Counted from the first letter of the stretch, positions 35,081 through 45,388 are shown. The stretch is DNA of 64,000 nt from Chryseobacterium sp. CH25 (GCF_004119455.1 NZ_NRQT01000001.1:868001-932000); one strand, 5' to 3'. The notes: generated from the letters alone by a model not told the origin. Numbers and translations: made by a program.

Positions 35081-35144
35081 AGTTTTTTAGTAAAATGTAA
35101 AAAGTAAAGAGATGTAAAACACACCTACTCTTCTATTTAACCAA

Positions 35145-35696
35145 TTATTTGTTTTTTTTATTCTTATTAACGAGTTTTACAGTCATCATAATCAGAAATA
35201 CAAGAACGAAAAATCCTGCAATTAATTGCCACCAATATTCAATTGCCATCGATTTCAAGATTACAGTGAATACCACCAGAAATAAAATGAATGTAGCAAC
35301 TTCATTGGCCTGTCTCAGTTTGATGTTGGCTGTTTCCAGGGTATTTCCATTCAATGCCTTTAATTCCAGCACTTTTTTCCAACACCAGTAGTGGTAGATG
35401 GCAAGCCCGATCAGGAAGGTCAGTTTTAAATGGAACCAGCCCATTTTCATCAGTCCCGGATTTAAAAAGATCATAACCAATCCGCATACTGCCATGATAA
35501 CTCCGGCAGGAACGGTAATAATATTCCACAGCCTTCTGGCCATAAATGTATACTGCTCTCTCAGAATTCTCTTTTTTTCTTCAGAAAATTCATCGGTATC
35601 CTTATAGTAAACGAAGATCCTCACGAGATAAAAAATTCCCGCAAAATAACTTACCATAAATATAATGTGCAGTGCTTTGATGATTGTATAAAGCAT
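35145..35696 (-). CDS. hemJ: HemJ-like protoporphyrinogen IX oxidase
   Basis: A 183 aa membrane protein with about five helices. It begins MLYTIIKALHIIFMVSYFAGIFYLVRIFVYY, the UPF0093/HemJ signature with its conserved His near residue 10. WNIITVPAGVIMAVCGL and GWFHLKLTFLIGLAIYHYWCWK (conserved Lys and His) follow. HemJ oxidises protoporphyrinogen in haem synthesis. The C-terminal extension of one more helix and a Lys/Asn-rich tail is mild. Not in an evident operon with other hem genes. Confidence 0.82.
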   Translation of the reverse strand: MLYTIIKALHIIFMVSYFAGIFYLVRIFVYYKDTDEFSEEKKRILREQYTFMARRLWNIITVPAGVIMAVCGLVMIFLNPGLMKMGWFHLKLTFLIGLAIYHYWCWKKVLELKALNGNTLETANIKLRQANEVATFILFLVVFTVILKSMAIEYWWQLIAGFFVLVFLIMMTVKLVNKNKKNK

Positions 35697-35816
35697 TCAG
35701 AAAAAATTAACAGCAAAGATAAGCTTATTATATAATTTTTAAAAATAATTTTCTTTTGATTGGGAAAAGCTAATATTCCTATCAAAAGTTATTCAATAGT
35801 ACATCTTGTATAAAAA

Positions 35817-35862
35817 AGCTTCGGCTCGGGGCAGCTTTGCCGCCCGAGCCGAAGCTTATATT
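35817..35862 (-). terminator. strong terminator after kbl
   Basis: AAGCTTCGGCTCGGG pairs with CCCGAGCCGAAGCTT around a 12-nt loop; on the minus strand it is followed by TTTTTTA. It lies 26 nt past the kbl stop. Confidence 0.85.
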
Positions 35863-35887
35863 TCATTGATTGTATTTAACTCAGAAA

Positions 35888-37083
35888 TTAAGAAATCACT
35901 CCCAATTCTTTTCCTACTTTTTCAAAAGCAGCAATAGCTTTATCCAAATGCTCTTTTGTATGAGCTGCAGATAGTTGAACTCTGATTCTCGCTTTTCCTT
36001 TCGGTACTACCGGGTAAAAGAATCCGATTACATAGATGCCTTCATCCATTAACTTTTCTGCCATTTTCTGAGAAAGCGGCGCATCATAAAGCATTACCGG
36101 AACAATTGCTGCATCACCATCAGGAATATCAAAGCCTTTCGCTTTCATTTCTGTTCTGAAATAGTCTGCATTTTCCATTACTTTATCACGAAGAGTAGTA
36201 TCATCAGAAATCATATCCAATACTTTCAACGCAGCTCCTACAATTCCAGGGGCTAATGAGTTGGAGAATAAGTAAGGACGAGAACGTTGTCTCAACATAT
36301 CGATGATCTCTTTTTTACCGGAAGTAAATCCACCTAAAGCACCACCTAAAGCTTTTCCTAATGTAGACGTAATAATATCTACTCTACCCATTACTTCATT
36401 AGCTTCGTGAGTTCCTCTTCCTGTTTTTCCGATAAATCCGGTTGCATGAGAATCGTCAACCATTACCAATGCATCATATTTATCAGCAAGATCGCAAACA
36501 CCTTTCAGGTCAGCTACAATACCATCCATAGAGAAAACTCCATCCGTTACGATGATTTTGAAACGGTGATTTTTTCTGAAGCAGCAATTAACTGAGCTTC
36601 CAGATCAGCCATATTATTGTTTTTATAACGGTATCTTGCAGCTTTACAAAGACGTACTCCATCAATAATTGAAGCGTGGTTCAATTCATCTGAAATAATA
36701 GCATCCTCTTCAGTAAATAAAGGTTCAAAAACACCTCCATTAGCATCAAAAGCTGCTGCATAAAGAATCGTATCCTCCAATCCTAAGAAGTCAGCAATCT
36801 TTTTCTCTAATTCTTTGTGAATATCCTGAGTTCCACAGATGAAACGTACAGATGACATTCCGTAACCGTGAGACTGGATCATATCCTGAGAAGCTTTCAT
36901 TACCTCCGGATTGTTAGATAATCCCAGATAATTATTCGCACAGAAGTTCAAAAGCTTTTTTCCGTTTGCTTCAATTTCTGCACTCTGCTGAGAAGTGATG
37001 ATTCTTTCTCTTTTGTAAAGTCCATCATTCTCAATATTTTGAAGTTCGTTCTGTAAATGTTGAAGGTATTTTTCAGAAATCAT
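35888..37083 (-). pseudogene. kbl: glycine C-acetyltransferase Kbl, frameshifted
   Basis: 2-amino-3-ketobutyrate CoA ligase, a PLP enzyme of threonine breakdown. The N-terminal half (36547-37083) shows [12 protein letters not shown] and [24 protein letters not shown]. The C-terminal half (35888-36529) has [27 protein letters not shown] and the PLP lysine in STLGKALGG. Adding one base to the T6 run at 36570-36575 (A6 on the coding strand) joins them as [19 protein letters not shown], giving the standard length of 398 aa. Such a conserved housekeeping-type enzyme broken at a homopolymer points to a sequence error. Confidence 0.93.
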
Positions 37084-37217
37084 TTTTAGTAATTTTTTAG
37101 ATGTGCTAATTTACTAAAAAGGCAGTAAAATAAAACCTTTTATACACCTAATTCTAAAATTTGATCTTAAGTTTCTATTTTAACACTATTAGTCCACTAA
37201 TTTAGTAGGATAATATT

Positions 37218-37225
37218 TATATTTG
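37218..37225 (+). promoter_or_regulatory. -7 promoter element of the cupin-like gene
   Basis: TATATTTG, a perfect core match, 17 nt before the ATG at 37242. Confidence 0.55.
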
Positions 37226-37241
37226 TTTAAAATTTCTGAAT

Positions 37242-38120
37242 ATGCACTTGATTCCGGTAAAGAAAACAAAGAAAATAGTTTCAAGAAACTTTATAACCAA
37301 CCACATGAAACCTAGAATACCTGTGATTATTGAAGACTTTGTAGATCCTGAAAGCCCTGCTTTCCAAAAGTGGAACTATGAATATTTCAAAAGAATAGCC
37401 GGAGATCAAAAGGCAGATATATATGGCAGTGAAATGGATTCTATGGACAGAGTGGCCAGCCAGCCTATTGCACAGACTACATTCTCTGATTATCTTGATC
37501 TGATAAACTCCACTCCTACTGAACATCGCTTGTTCTTATTTAACCTACTGAGCATAAAACCTGAACTTAAAGACGACATAATTTATAATGATGTTACCAA
37601 CGGTAAAATATTAAAATGGCTGCCTTTTATGTTTTTTGGTGGTGAAGGCTCTGCCACCCGAAATCATATTGATATTGATATGTCCCATGTTTTCATCACT
37701 CAATTTGAAGGAATTAAACGGATCTGGCTGTTTCCCTGGGAACAGTCTGACCTCATGTATAAATTACCCTATAACTTTCACAGCTTGCCTAATATAAAAA
37801 CTCCTGACTACAGGCAATATCCCGCTTTGCTTTATTTAAATGGCTATGAAGCCGTTCTTCATCCTGGTGATACGCTCTACATACCATCCGGATGGTGGCA
37901 TTATATTCAGTATGAAACCGCAGGATATTCTGTTTCTGTAAGGGCTCTGCCTTCAAGTCTTCTTGAAAAATGGCGTGGTTTTAAAAATCTGGTCATTACA
38001 AGAAATTTTGACAATATCATGCGGAATGTCTTTAAAGAAAAATGGTTCAGATATAAGGTAAAAGCTGCTAAAAGAAGAGGTACAGTAGCTTTCAAAAAAC
38101 AAAAAAGCTTTCAGATCTGA
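37242..38120 (+). CDS. cupin-like (JmjC/cupin_8) domain protein
   Basis: A 292 aa protein of the cupin_8 family, Fe(II)/2-oxoglutarate-type oxygenases that include asparaginyl and lysyl hydroxylases. Metal ligands are visible as the His and Asp in TRNHIDIDMSHVF (about residues 145-157) and the His in GDTLYIPSGWWHYIQY (about 214-229). The pattern FEGIKRIWLFPWEQ is typical. N-terminal IPVIIEDFVDPESPAF is the usual leader of the fold. Substrate unknown. The terminator hairpin overlaps the stop codon. Confidence 0.88.
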   Translation: MHLIPVKKTKKIVSRNFITNHMKPRIPVIIEDFVDPESPAFQKWNYEYFKRIAGDQKADIYGSEMDSMDRVASQPIAQTTFSDYLDLINSTPTEHRLFLFNLLSIKPELKDDIIYNDVTNGKILKWLPFMFFGGEGSATRNHIDIDMSHVFITQFEGIKRIWLFPWEQSDLMYKLPYNFHSLPNIKTPDYRQYPALLYLNGYEAVLHPGDTLYIPSGWWHYIQYETAGYSVSVRALPSSLLEKWRGFKNLVITRNFDNIMRNVFKEKWFRYKVKAAKRRGTVAFKKQKSFQI

Positions 38121-38138
38121 AAGCTTTTTATTTTTTAT
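38104..38138. terminator. terminator between the cupin-like and M1 peptidase genes
   Basis: AAAGCTTTCAGA pairs with TCTGAAAGCTTT, followed by TTATTTTTT. The left arm is inside the end of the cupin-like coding region. It can serve both convergent genes. Confidence 0.8.
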
Positions 38139-38145
38139 TCTTTAT

Positions 38146-40077
38146 TTAATATTTAATGAATTTGATATGTTTTTCATTGACTGTAATAATATAAGCTCCG
38201 GGAACCAAATCTCCAATCTGTATCGGTTTTCCTGGTTTGAATACTGATTTCTTTATCAGCTTGCCATCAACCCCGTGAATGGAATATTCTGTTTCTTTAT
38301 CAATACCTTTAAAATAAAGTTCATTTTTAGCAGGATTAGGATATAAACCAAAATCATTTTTTTCTACAGAAGACACACTTAATGTATTATCCTGAATAAC
38401 AGTAGAATTCTTTTCCAGGATTTGATATTCATAATTAAACTGAACACTTGATACAGGAAACGATATATTTTCAGTAAAATACTGATTATTAAAAGTATTA
38501 TTAAGCACTACATAAGCAGTCTGCCCGCCTGTTCCAGTTACTTTTACAGGCAGAGGCATTTCAAAAAAGCTTACTGTAGGGCTGCTTTGTGTCTGGTTAA
38601 CATTAAATGCAAGCTGACTCCCTGTCTGCTTCCACTTTATTGCATAGGTAGGATATCCTTCACCATAGATCCAATCATTGAAAAATTCTGTAAAATCTTT
38701 TCCGGTAGACTGCAGTAAAGAAGCATTGAGATCTGCTGTTTTCACATAATTATAGGCCAGAGCCGGTCTTCCGTGATAATCTTTCAGCGCCTGATAAAAA
38801 GCGTTGTCCCCTAATATCCATTTTATCATTCTTACCGCATATCCCCCTTTTGCATAGGTTAGCCTGCTGTCAAAAATTCGGTTTATATTATTAAGCTGTG
38901 CATCCGGAACATATATACTTCCACCTGTAGCGTTGGTAATATAATTAATCTGACCTTTCAGGTAATTCATAAATTCATCATTGGTCATAATCAGCTTTTC
39001 ATTCGCTACATGCTCTCCAAAGTTTGCAAAACCCTCGTTCAGCCATATATCATTCCATTTTGCACAGGTTACTTTATCTCCAAACCACTGGTGGGCAAGT
39101 TCGTGTGCAATAAGATATTTAGGCCAGCCAATCATAGAAGACATTGTCTGATGCTCCATTCCACCTCCATTAATATATTCCATATGCCCATATTTCTCAT
39201 TACGGAAAGGATAAGGACCAAAATAGGTTTCAAAAACATCCATTATCTGTTTTGTCCATTCAATATTGGACATTGCTCCTGAATTTCCTGCTGTTGATGG
39301 ATAAATATAATTCACAAACGGAAATGGTGGATTTCCGATGGTACTGTTCACCTTAGCAAAATTTGTGATAGATAAAGCAATAAGATAGGCAGCAGTAGGA
39401 TACATTGTTCTCCAAAAAGTCAGTTTTTCCCCTGTAGTTGTTGAAATAATTTCCGACATCAGTTTTCCATTGGCTGCTACGCTGTATTGAGATGGAGTGG
39501 TAATTTTGAAATCAAATCTTTCAATCTTATCATTCAGACTTTGCTTGGTAGGAAACCAGTCCTGTGCACCATAAGGCTCACTCAAAGTAGAGAAAACAGG
39601 TATTGAATTGGATCCCTGATTTCCAACCATAACAGTATTATTTTCCGGAGCACCGGAATAATGAACCGTTAATGAATCCAAAACATTGGCTGGTAAGGAA
39701 GCCGGAAAATCTATTTTGATCTCCTTGGTAGAAAGCTGTTGAAAAGGAATGCTGCTTCCATGATACTGCACCTGGGAAACCGTCAGAAGATTGGTAAAGT
39801 CAAAATAAATACTTCCCATCGTCTGATTGGGTTTGAAATGTGAAGTCACAGATCCGGAAACAGAGTAGACAGCAGGGTCAATACTCAGATCCATTCTCTG
39901 ATACTGCAGATCATAGTTCAGAGTATTCGGGTTTGTATTTCCGGCACCCATTTTTTTGGTAAAAGATTTCATTTCCTTTTCAGCCAGCCCTTTCATCTCA
40001 ATATTATGATTTTCTTTTTGCCCATACAACTGCTGAACAATCAAAAAGCTCAGCATCAGAAGATAAAATTTTCTCAT
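38146..40077 (-). CDS. M1-family metallopeptidase with T9SS sorting domain
   Basis: A 643 aa secreted aminopeptidase-type enzyme, started at MRKFYLLMLSFLIVQQLYGQ (40077), which is a clean signal peptide. The zinc site is HELAHQWFGDKVTCAKWNDIWLNEGFANF (HExxH...E) and the exopeptidase motif is GGGMEHQT. An N-terminal beta domain precedes it. The last 75 residues are a type A T9SS sorting domain (FGLYPNPAKNELYFKG to IITVNEKHIKFIKY), so it is exported across the outer membrane. A perfect TATATTTG element lies 22 nt upstream. Confidence 0.93.
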   Translation of the reverse strand: MRKFYLLMLSFLIVQQLYGQKENHNIEMKGLAEKEMKSFTKKMGAGNTNPNTLNYDLQYQRMDLSIDPAVYSVSGSVTSHFKPNQTMGSIYFDFTNLLTVSQVQYHGSSIPFQQLSTKEIKIDFPASLPANVLDSLTVHYSGAPENNTVMVGNQGSNSIPVFSTLSEPYGAQDWFPTKQSLNDKIERFDFKITTPSQYSVAANGKLMSEIISTTTGEKLTFWRTMYPTAAYLIALSITNFAKVNSTIGNPPFPFVNYIYPSTAGNSGAMSNIEWTKQIMDVFETYFGPYPFRNEKYGHMEYINGGGMEHQTMSSMIGWPKYLIAHELAHQWFGDKVTCAKWNDIWLNEGFANFGEHVANEKLIMTNDEFMNYLKGQINYITNATGGSIYVPDAQLNNINRIFDSRLTYAKGGYAVRMIKWILGDNAFYQALKDYHGRPALAYNYVKTADLNASLLQSTGKDFTEFFNDWIYGEGYPTYAIKWKQTGSQLAFNVNQTQSSPTVSFFEMPLPVKVTGTGGQTAYVVLNNTFNNQYFTENISFPVSSVQFNYEYQILEKNSTVIQDNTLSVSSVEKNDFGLYPNPAKNELYFKGIDKETEYSIHGVDGKLIKKSVFKPGKPIQIGDLVPGAYIITVNEKHIKFIKY

Positions 40078-40098
40078 AGGTAGAAATATTGTAGTATT

Positions 40099-40106
40099 CA
40101 AATATA
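40099..40106 (-). promoter_or_regulatory. -7 promoter element of the M1 peptidase gene
   Basis: Reads TATATTTG on the minus strand, 22 nt before the ATG at 40077. Confidence 0.55.
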
Positions 40107-40107
40107 A

Positions 40108-40142
40108 AAAAAACCTCTTAATCATTGATTAAAAGGTTTTTA
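40108..40142 (-). terminator. terminator after the PBP4 gene
   Basis: On the minus strand AAACCTTTTAATCA pairs with TGATTAAGAGGTTT, followed by a T run. It lies 22 nt after the PBP4 stop and just before the M1 peptidase promoter. Confidence 0.75.
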
Positions 40143-40164
40143 TAATATATAAAATAAACGGCTT

Positions 40165-41631
40165 CTAAAGATCCAGAGCGGGCTCAAGAATCTTTTCCAT
40201 TCTTTTCTTCACCATGTCTACTGATCCTGAATAGTTATTTACCATCAGAGAGAAAACCAAGGTTTTACCGGAATTTGTTTTCATATAACCGGCCAGGGTT
40301 TTCACTTTATTTAAAGTTCCTGTTTTTGCAAAAACCTGTCCGTTTCCGGTTCCAAGAAACATTCTTTTCAATGTTCCGGATTGTCCACCGATAGGTAGAG
40401 ATGTTAAATAAGATCTGTAATATTTTTCATCCATTAAAGAAGTTAAGAACTTCACCTGGGAAATTGGAGTTACATTATTGCTTCTTGAAAGTCCGCTTCC
40501 ATCCATATAAGTAAGACCCAGCATATCAAATCCAGCATTCTTTAAGTGATCTGTTACCACTACTCTTCCTGATTCTGAAGTCTGATCTCCCAATTTCTGG
40601 AATCCAACAGTTCTCAGTAAAGCTTCAGCCAGAGAGTTATCACTATGCTGATTGGTATAATATACAATATCGCTTAACGTTGGAGATTTGTACGCAGAGA
40701 TCATCTTTCTGTTCTCCGGAGCAGCATCAGTCATTTTTGTAACTACTTTTCCGGTAACAGGAATTCCGCTTTTTACAAGAGTTGTTCTGAAAGAATTAGC
40801 CAGATAAGCTGGTGCATCAGGCAATTTTGTTGTTAAAACCCCATCTCCATCATACTTTTCAGCATATACCATCTGATGAGCATATGGTGAAACGTAGAAA
40901 AACTTCTTTTCTGTAGAAAAACCGGATTTCTTTACGATCAATTTTTCATTGGCCGGATTAATAGCACGGGTTGTTCCTGCCGGCAGATAGTAATTATTAT
41001 TTTCCAACCATACAACATTTTCCGGAAGCATTGCAATATTGCCTTTGAAAAGCGCTGTCTGAATGATAATATCACCATTTACCTTTCTGATTCCCTCACG
41101 TGAAAGTCCACCTATGAAATCTGAGATAATGTCTCTGTAAGATCCTGCTCCTGCTTTGTTTGTTCCCAGGGATGGGTCTCCACTTCCTACTACATAAAGG
41201 TTACCGTTTAAGGTTCCGTTTTCATCTACTGTTCCTGCATACTCTAATTGAGTCATCCAACGGTAGTTCTCCCCTAACAGGTTTAATGCTGTTTCTGTAG
41301 TCAGCAATTTTGTTGTGGAAGCCGGAACCAGCGGAGAGCTTTCATTGTATGAAGAGATCACCTTTTTTGTTTTCGGATCATACACCACGAATCCCCAGTT
41401 TGCATTTTTCAGCACAGGATCCGCCATCATTGTGTTTACATTAATGTCTACAAGTTCTTTAGCCGACAAAACACTTCTCTCCATCGAGCTTGCGGGCGAC
41501 GGAAGATTTAAGCTGTTTTTCTGATTGTCGTAATTCTGAGAGTAAAGAGCAGTAGAAACGGTAGATTGAGCCAGGAAAAGACCGGAAGCCAACACCGCTG
41601 CACTTGAAATATATTTTCTGAAATTTACCAT
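40165..41631 (-). CDS. dacB: D-alanyl-D-alanine carboxypeptidase/endopeptidase (PBP4, peptidase S13)
   Basis: A 488 aa periplasmic enzyme that trims peptidoglycan peptides. After a signal peptide (MVNFRKYISSAAVLASGLFLAQ) come the three penicillin-binding motifs: PASTTKLLTTE (Ser-x-x-Lys, about residue 107), HSDNSLAEALLR (Ser-x-Asn) and AKTGTLNKV (KTG). GSGDPSLG is another PBP4 family block. The length fits the long PBP4 class with an inserted domain between the first two motifs. Monocistronic. Confidence 0.93.
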   Translation of the reverse strand: MVNFRKYISSAAVLASGLFLAQSTVSTALYSQNYDNQKNSLNLPSPASSMERSVLSAKELVDINVNTMMADPVLKNANWGFVVYDPKTKKVISSYNESSPLVPASTTKLLTTETALNLLGENYRWMTQLEYAGTVDENGTLNGNLYVVGSGDPSLGTNKAGAGSYRDIISDFIGGLSREGIRKVNGDIIIQTALFKGNIAMLPENVVWLENNNYYLPAGTTRAINPANEKLIVKKSGFSTEKKFFYVSPYAHQMVYAEKYDGDGVLTTKLPDAPAYLANSFRTTLVKSGIPVTGKVVTKMTDAAPENRKMISAYKSPTLSDIVYYTNQHSDNSLAEALLRTVGFQKLGDQTSESGRVVVTDHLKNAGFDMLGLTYMDGSGLSRSNNVTPISQVKFLTSLMDEKYYRSYLTSLPIGGQSGTLKRMFLGTGNGQVFAKTGTLNKVKTLAGYMKTNSGKTLVFSLMVNNYSGSVDMVKKRMEKILEPALDL

Positions 41632-41790
41632 CTATCCTTTTTTGTTCTATGGTTTGAGCCTCTAGAAAATGATAAGTTAAATCATTCAATAAAAGAGCCA
41701 AACACTTAATCAACGACCAAAAGTAGAAATTATTGTTATAAAACGGGTTACCAACGTCTTATAAAAGAGTGTAAAGTTTGTTAAAAATTG

Positions 41791-44238
41791 TTAAAAATCA
41801 ACAAAAACGCCCTTTTTAATGCTTTGATAAGCAGTAATTTCATCAAATTCCTTCAAACTTATCAAAACCAGGCTTTTGAACTTCTCATAGTTTTTCCCGC
41901 GGGGTAATTTCAGTAAAATCTGGAACTGATATAAATTATTCAATCTGGCAATCTGAGCTCTTTCGGGGCCTAAAATACATTCCTCAGGAAGGTATTTTCT
42001 CAGGATAGAACCCAAAAACTGAGAGGCACGGTCTACTTTCTCATCTCTTGCGTGCTTCAGTTCAATCATAATCAGTTTGGTAAACGGCGGATAATGGAAT
42101 TTCTGACGTTCTGTGAGGATATATTTATAGATCTTCGCAGGATTATTCATTTTAATCAACTGGAATACTGAATGATCAGGATTATAAGTCTGGATCAGGA
42201 TCTTTCCTTTTCCGGAAACTCTTCCCGCTCTTCCGGAAACCTGCGTAATCAATTGGTAAGCACGTTCTTCTGCTCGAAAATCCTGTACATATAATAAGGA
42301 ATCAGCTTTAGGAATAGCAACCAGTTCGATATGGTCGAAATCAAGACCTTTGGAAATCATCTGGGTTCCGACTACAATATCGGTTTCCCCATCTTCTATC
42401 TTTTCATAGAGTTTCTCGTAGGCGAATTTTTTACGCATGGAATCTATATCCATTCTGTCTACCTCATTCTCTGGGAACAGTTTGGAAACTTCTTCGTGAA
42501 TCTGTTCTACGCCTACTCCTCTTTCATTCAGGTTTTCTGAATTACATTTCGGGCAGGTTCTTGGTTTTGAAGCTCTTTGTCCGCAATAGTGGCATTTCAT
42601 TTCATTGGCAGCCTTGTGATAGGTCATTACCACATCACAATTAGAGCAATAATTAACGTAACCGCAGGTTTCACACTCAATAACATTGGCATAACCACGT
42701 CTGTTATGAAGCACAATGGCCTGATTCTTTTCGTCAATAGTATGCTTGATCGCATCAATAAGTCTGGATGAAAAATTCCCGGATACATTTTTAGATTCCT
42801 GAGCTTCTTTAAAATTAATCAACTCATACTCAGGGAGATTTACATTCCCAAATCTTTCATTCAGGAAGATGTATTTCATTTTATCTTTTCTGGCTCTGTA
42901 ATAACTTTCAACAGAAGGTGTTGCAGAACCCAGGATCACTCCGGCACTGTATAAACCACCCAACACAAGAGCGGCATCTTTAGCATTAAAATAGGGCGAA
43001 ACTTCTCTTGGTTTGTAAGCGGAATCATGTTCTTCATCCACCACAATCAGTCCCAGATTCTGATAAGGTAAAAATAAAGCATTTCTGGTTCCAACAAGGA
43101 TACGAATGTCATTCTGCTTAATTCTTCTCCATACTTCTACTCTTTCAAAGTCGGTAAGTTTCTGATGATAAAATCCTAATTGCCTGCCATATTTTTTCTC
43201 CAGTCTTTGCGTAATCTGTTTGGTGAGTGAAATTTCAGGAAGTAAAAACAGAACGTTTTTCCCTTCTCTGATGCATTCTTCAATCTTTTCTAAATAAATA
43301 TGAGTTTTTCCGGATGATGTAACCCCATGAAGCAGGACATTTTTTCCTTCTTCAAAAGCTTCATCTATTTCAGATTTTGCAGTTTTCTGTTCTTCGGAAA
43401 GTTCTTCTATGTCTTCAATTTCCCCTTCATAACTTTCAATCCTGTCTTTCTGCATATAATATTCCTCAACAAGACCTTTGTCTGCCAATGCCTTGAAATG
43501 GGAACTTCCAAAATAGCCATCTTCAAACAGCTCTGCTTTTTTAATATGAAGATCAGGTTTTTCTGTCTGTTTTTCTAGAATAAGAAGGAACAGATCTTTT
43601 TGCTTAGGGGCTTTATTTAATTTTAAAAGAATTTCTGTAAGATTCTGGTTGTTTAAAACACCTCCATTAATTCTTACATAAGCCACCTCTTTAGCTTTAT
43701 ATTTTTCAGCAATTTTCTCATCAATCTCAATATATTGCAGATCGATCAGAGAATTGATCGTTTTAATAATTTCCTTTTTCGGAATAAAGGCTTCAATGTC
43801 TGTAAGATTAACAAGCTGTCTTACTTCCAGTGCCTGAATAAGGTACATTTCGTTGACATCCAGGTTTTCAAAGTCAACAACAATACCCGGTTTTAATTTT
43901 AAATAGGTTTCACTTTCCAGTTTTAATGAAGAAGGGAAAGCCAGTCTGTAGATTTCTCCGAGATTGCACAGATAATAATCGGAAAGCCAGTTCCAGAAAC
44001 GGATCTGTTCTTCAGGAAGTATCGGTCTTTCATCCAAAATACTGATGACATCCTTTGCAACGAAGTTATCTGGTGCATTATCATGAAGTTCAAAAACAAT
44101 TCCCGTATAGATTTTCTTTCCACCAAAGGGTACCAAAACCCGCATTCCGAGCTGAATTTGAGACATCAGTTCTTCCGGAACCTTATAAGTAAAGGATCCT
44201 TTTAAATTCAGCGGTAAAACAATTTGAGCGTATGGCAA
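41791..44238 (-). CDS. priA: primosomal replication restart helicase PriA
   Basis: An 815 aa superfamily 2 helicase that reloads the replisome at stalled forks. Visible features, in order: N-terminal 3'-DNA-binding domain (QIVLPLNLKGSFTYKVPEEL), Walker A LLHGVTSSGKTHIY (about 304-317), DEEHDSAYKPREVSPYF, HNRRGYANVIECETCG followed by the paired zinc sites (YCSNCDVVM, CHYCGQRA, CPKCNS), GVGVEQIHEEV, VGTQMISKGLDFD and QVSGRAGR. All key motifs are intact. Confidence 0.97.
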   Translation of the reverse strand: MPYAQIVLPLNLKGSFTYKVPEELMSQIQLGMRVLVPFGGKKIYTGIVFELHDNAPDNFVAKDVISILDERPILPEEQIRFWNWLSDYYLCNLGEIYRLAFPSSLKLESETYLKLKPGIVVDFENLDVNEMYLIQALEVRQLVNLTDIEAFIPKKEIIKTINSLIDLQYIEIDEKIAEKYKAKEVAYVRINGGVLNNQNLTEILLKLNKAPKQKDLFLLILEKQTEKPDLHIKKAELFEDGYFGSSHFKALADKGLVEEYYMQKDRIESYEGEIEDIEELSEEQKTAKSEIDEAFEEGKNVLLHGVTSSGKTHIYLEKIEECIREGKNVLFLLPEISLTKQITQRLEKKYGRQLGFYHQKLTDFERVEVWRRIKQNDIRILVGTRNALFLPYQNLGLIVVDEEHDSAYKPREVSPYFNAKDAALVLGGLYSAGVILGSATPSVESYYRARKDKMKYIFLNERFGNVNLPEYELINFKEAQESKNVSGNFSSRLIDAIKHTIDEKNQAIVLHNRRGYANVIECETCGYVNYCSNCDVVMTYHKAANEMKCHYCGQRASKPRTCPKCNSENLNERGVGVEQIHEEVSKLFPENEVDRMDIDSMRKKFAYEKLYEKIEDGETDIVVGTQMISKGLDFDHIELVAIPKADSLLYVQDFRAEERAYQLITQVSGRAGRVSGKGKILIQTYNPDHSVFQLIKMNNPAKIYKYILTERQKFHYPPFTKLIMIELKHARDEKVDRASQFLGSILRKYLPEECILGPERAQIARLNNLYQFQILLKLPRGKNYEKFKSLVLISLKEFDEITAYQSIKKGVFVDF

Positions 44239-44337
44239 GGGAAATATTTAAAGTGTAAAATTAGATTTTTCTTGAGAGAACTGCAACTTTTGAGAATGTT
44301 TCAGTGGTATAATCATGTAGTAGAGATTGGTTTGATG

Positions 44338-44385
44338 ACCACCCCGTCAAATCTTCGATTTGGCACCCCTCCAGAGGAGGGGAAT
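44338..44385. repeat. dispersed ACCACCCC...CCCCTCC repeat, copy 1
   Basis: Reads ACCACCCCGTCAAAT, a short TTCGATTT core, then CACCCCTCCAGAGGAGGGG. A related copy with the same outer blocks is at 60643-60697. It contains two small palindromes (AAATCTTCGATTT and CCCTCCAGAGGAGGG). It lies in the 210-nt gap between priA and the AEC transporter gene. Confidence 0.7.
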
Positions 44386-44448
44386 GTTCAGTCTATCGAC
44401 TGTAGTATTTGTAAATACAGGAAGTATAATCTTTTAATTTCAAGTATC

Positions 44449-45357
44449 TTAAAAGAAAAACCGGGTAATCTCATACCACATTGCAGAGGTAAAAAATCCT
44501 ACAATAATGCTTACTCCGATAATCAGGTTGGTCAGTTTTGTATTGAGTCTGAACTGTTCCGCAATAATACTGGAGGTCACCAAGGTAGGCATAGCTGCTT
44601 CAAATACGGTAATTTTTGCTACATCTCCTTTTATTCCTAATAATAGGGCCATTCCTAATACAATCGCCGGAGCCAGAATCAGTTTATACAACATGGATGC
44701 TGACATCTGAGGAATCAGTTTTTTCCAACCGTTAAATTTCAACTGTAACCCGACAGAAAATAAAGCTAAAGGGCTTACCGTAGCCGCTAACTTATCAAAA
44801 AGCGGTTCTGCAAAGGTTAGATCTATAAACTGAGACAATACCAAAGCTGAAATACAGCCTATTAATGGTGGAAATGTAATTAATCTTTTAAAAATAAAGG
44901 CTGCACTCACTTTTCCAGACTTGCTTCCACCTTTCACAGCCGCAATAATCCCTAATGTTGAAAGGGCAAAAAACATAGTCTGGTCACAGATAATGGCTAT
45001 ACTCAGAAGCCCTTCTCCATAGAAAGCACTGATTAAAGGAAATCCGATGAAAGAGGTATTACTGTATCCACTGGCCAATTCTAATGTACTTCTCGAACGC
45101 CTTGAATATCCCCGACTTTTACTGTAAAACATGACATAAAAGAAGCAGAATACAGAGATTAAAAAAGTGGCTGCAATCGGAAAAAGCATTTCCGTTGTCC
45201 AGTGTACTTTAGGCAGATATTTGAATGAAACTGCCGGGAGAGCAAGATAAAGAATCCAGGTATTGATCCCCTTGTGGGCATCCGGGTGGATAGATTTTGT
45301 TGCTTTGAATACCATTCCTGCAATAATACATACTGCAATCAGAACAAAATTTACCAT
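44449..45357 (-). CDS. AEC-family transporter (auxin efflux carrier type)
   Basis: A 302 aa integral membrane protein with about ten hydrophobic helices arranged as two halves. Family features are GYSNTSFIGFPLISAFYGEGLLSIAIICDQTMFF in the middle and AAMPTLVTSSIIAEQFRLNTKLTNLIIGVS near the C-terminus. Bacterial members export organic acids such as malate; the substrate is not determinable here. A TAACTTTG promoter element lies at 45381-45388 upstream. Confidence 0.88.
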   Translation of the reverse strand: MVNFVLIAVCIIAGMVFKATKSIHPDAHKGINTWILYLALPAVSFKYLPKVHWTTEMLFPIAATFLISVFCFFYVMFYSKSRGYSRRSRSTLELASGYSNTSFIGFPLISAFYGEGLLSIAIICDQTMFFALSTLGIIAAVKGGSKSGKVSAAFIFKRLITFPPLIGCISALVLSQFIDLTFAEPLFDKLAATVSPLALFSVGLQLKFNGWKKLIPQMSASMLYKLILAPAIVLGMALLLGIKGDVAKITVFEAAMPTLVTSSIIAEQFRLNTKLTNLIIGVSIIVGFFTSAMWYEITRFFF

Positions 45358-45380
45358 AACTGTAAAGAAATAATGTAATG

Positions 45381-45388
45381 CAAAGTTA
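45381..45388 (-). promoter_or_regulatory. -7 promoter element of the AEC transporter gene
   Basis: Reads TAACTTTG on the minus strand, 23 nt before the ATG. Confidence 0.5.

Noticed and set aside
44224..44640. Plus-strand open frame of 138 codons across the priA-AEC gap
   Set aside because: It is antisense to the AEC transporter over much of its length, and passes through the ACCACCCC repeat; no family resemblance.
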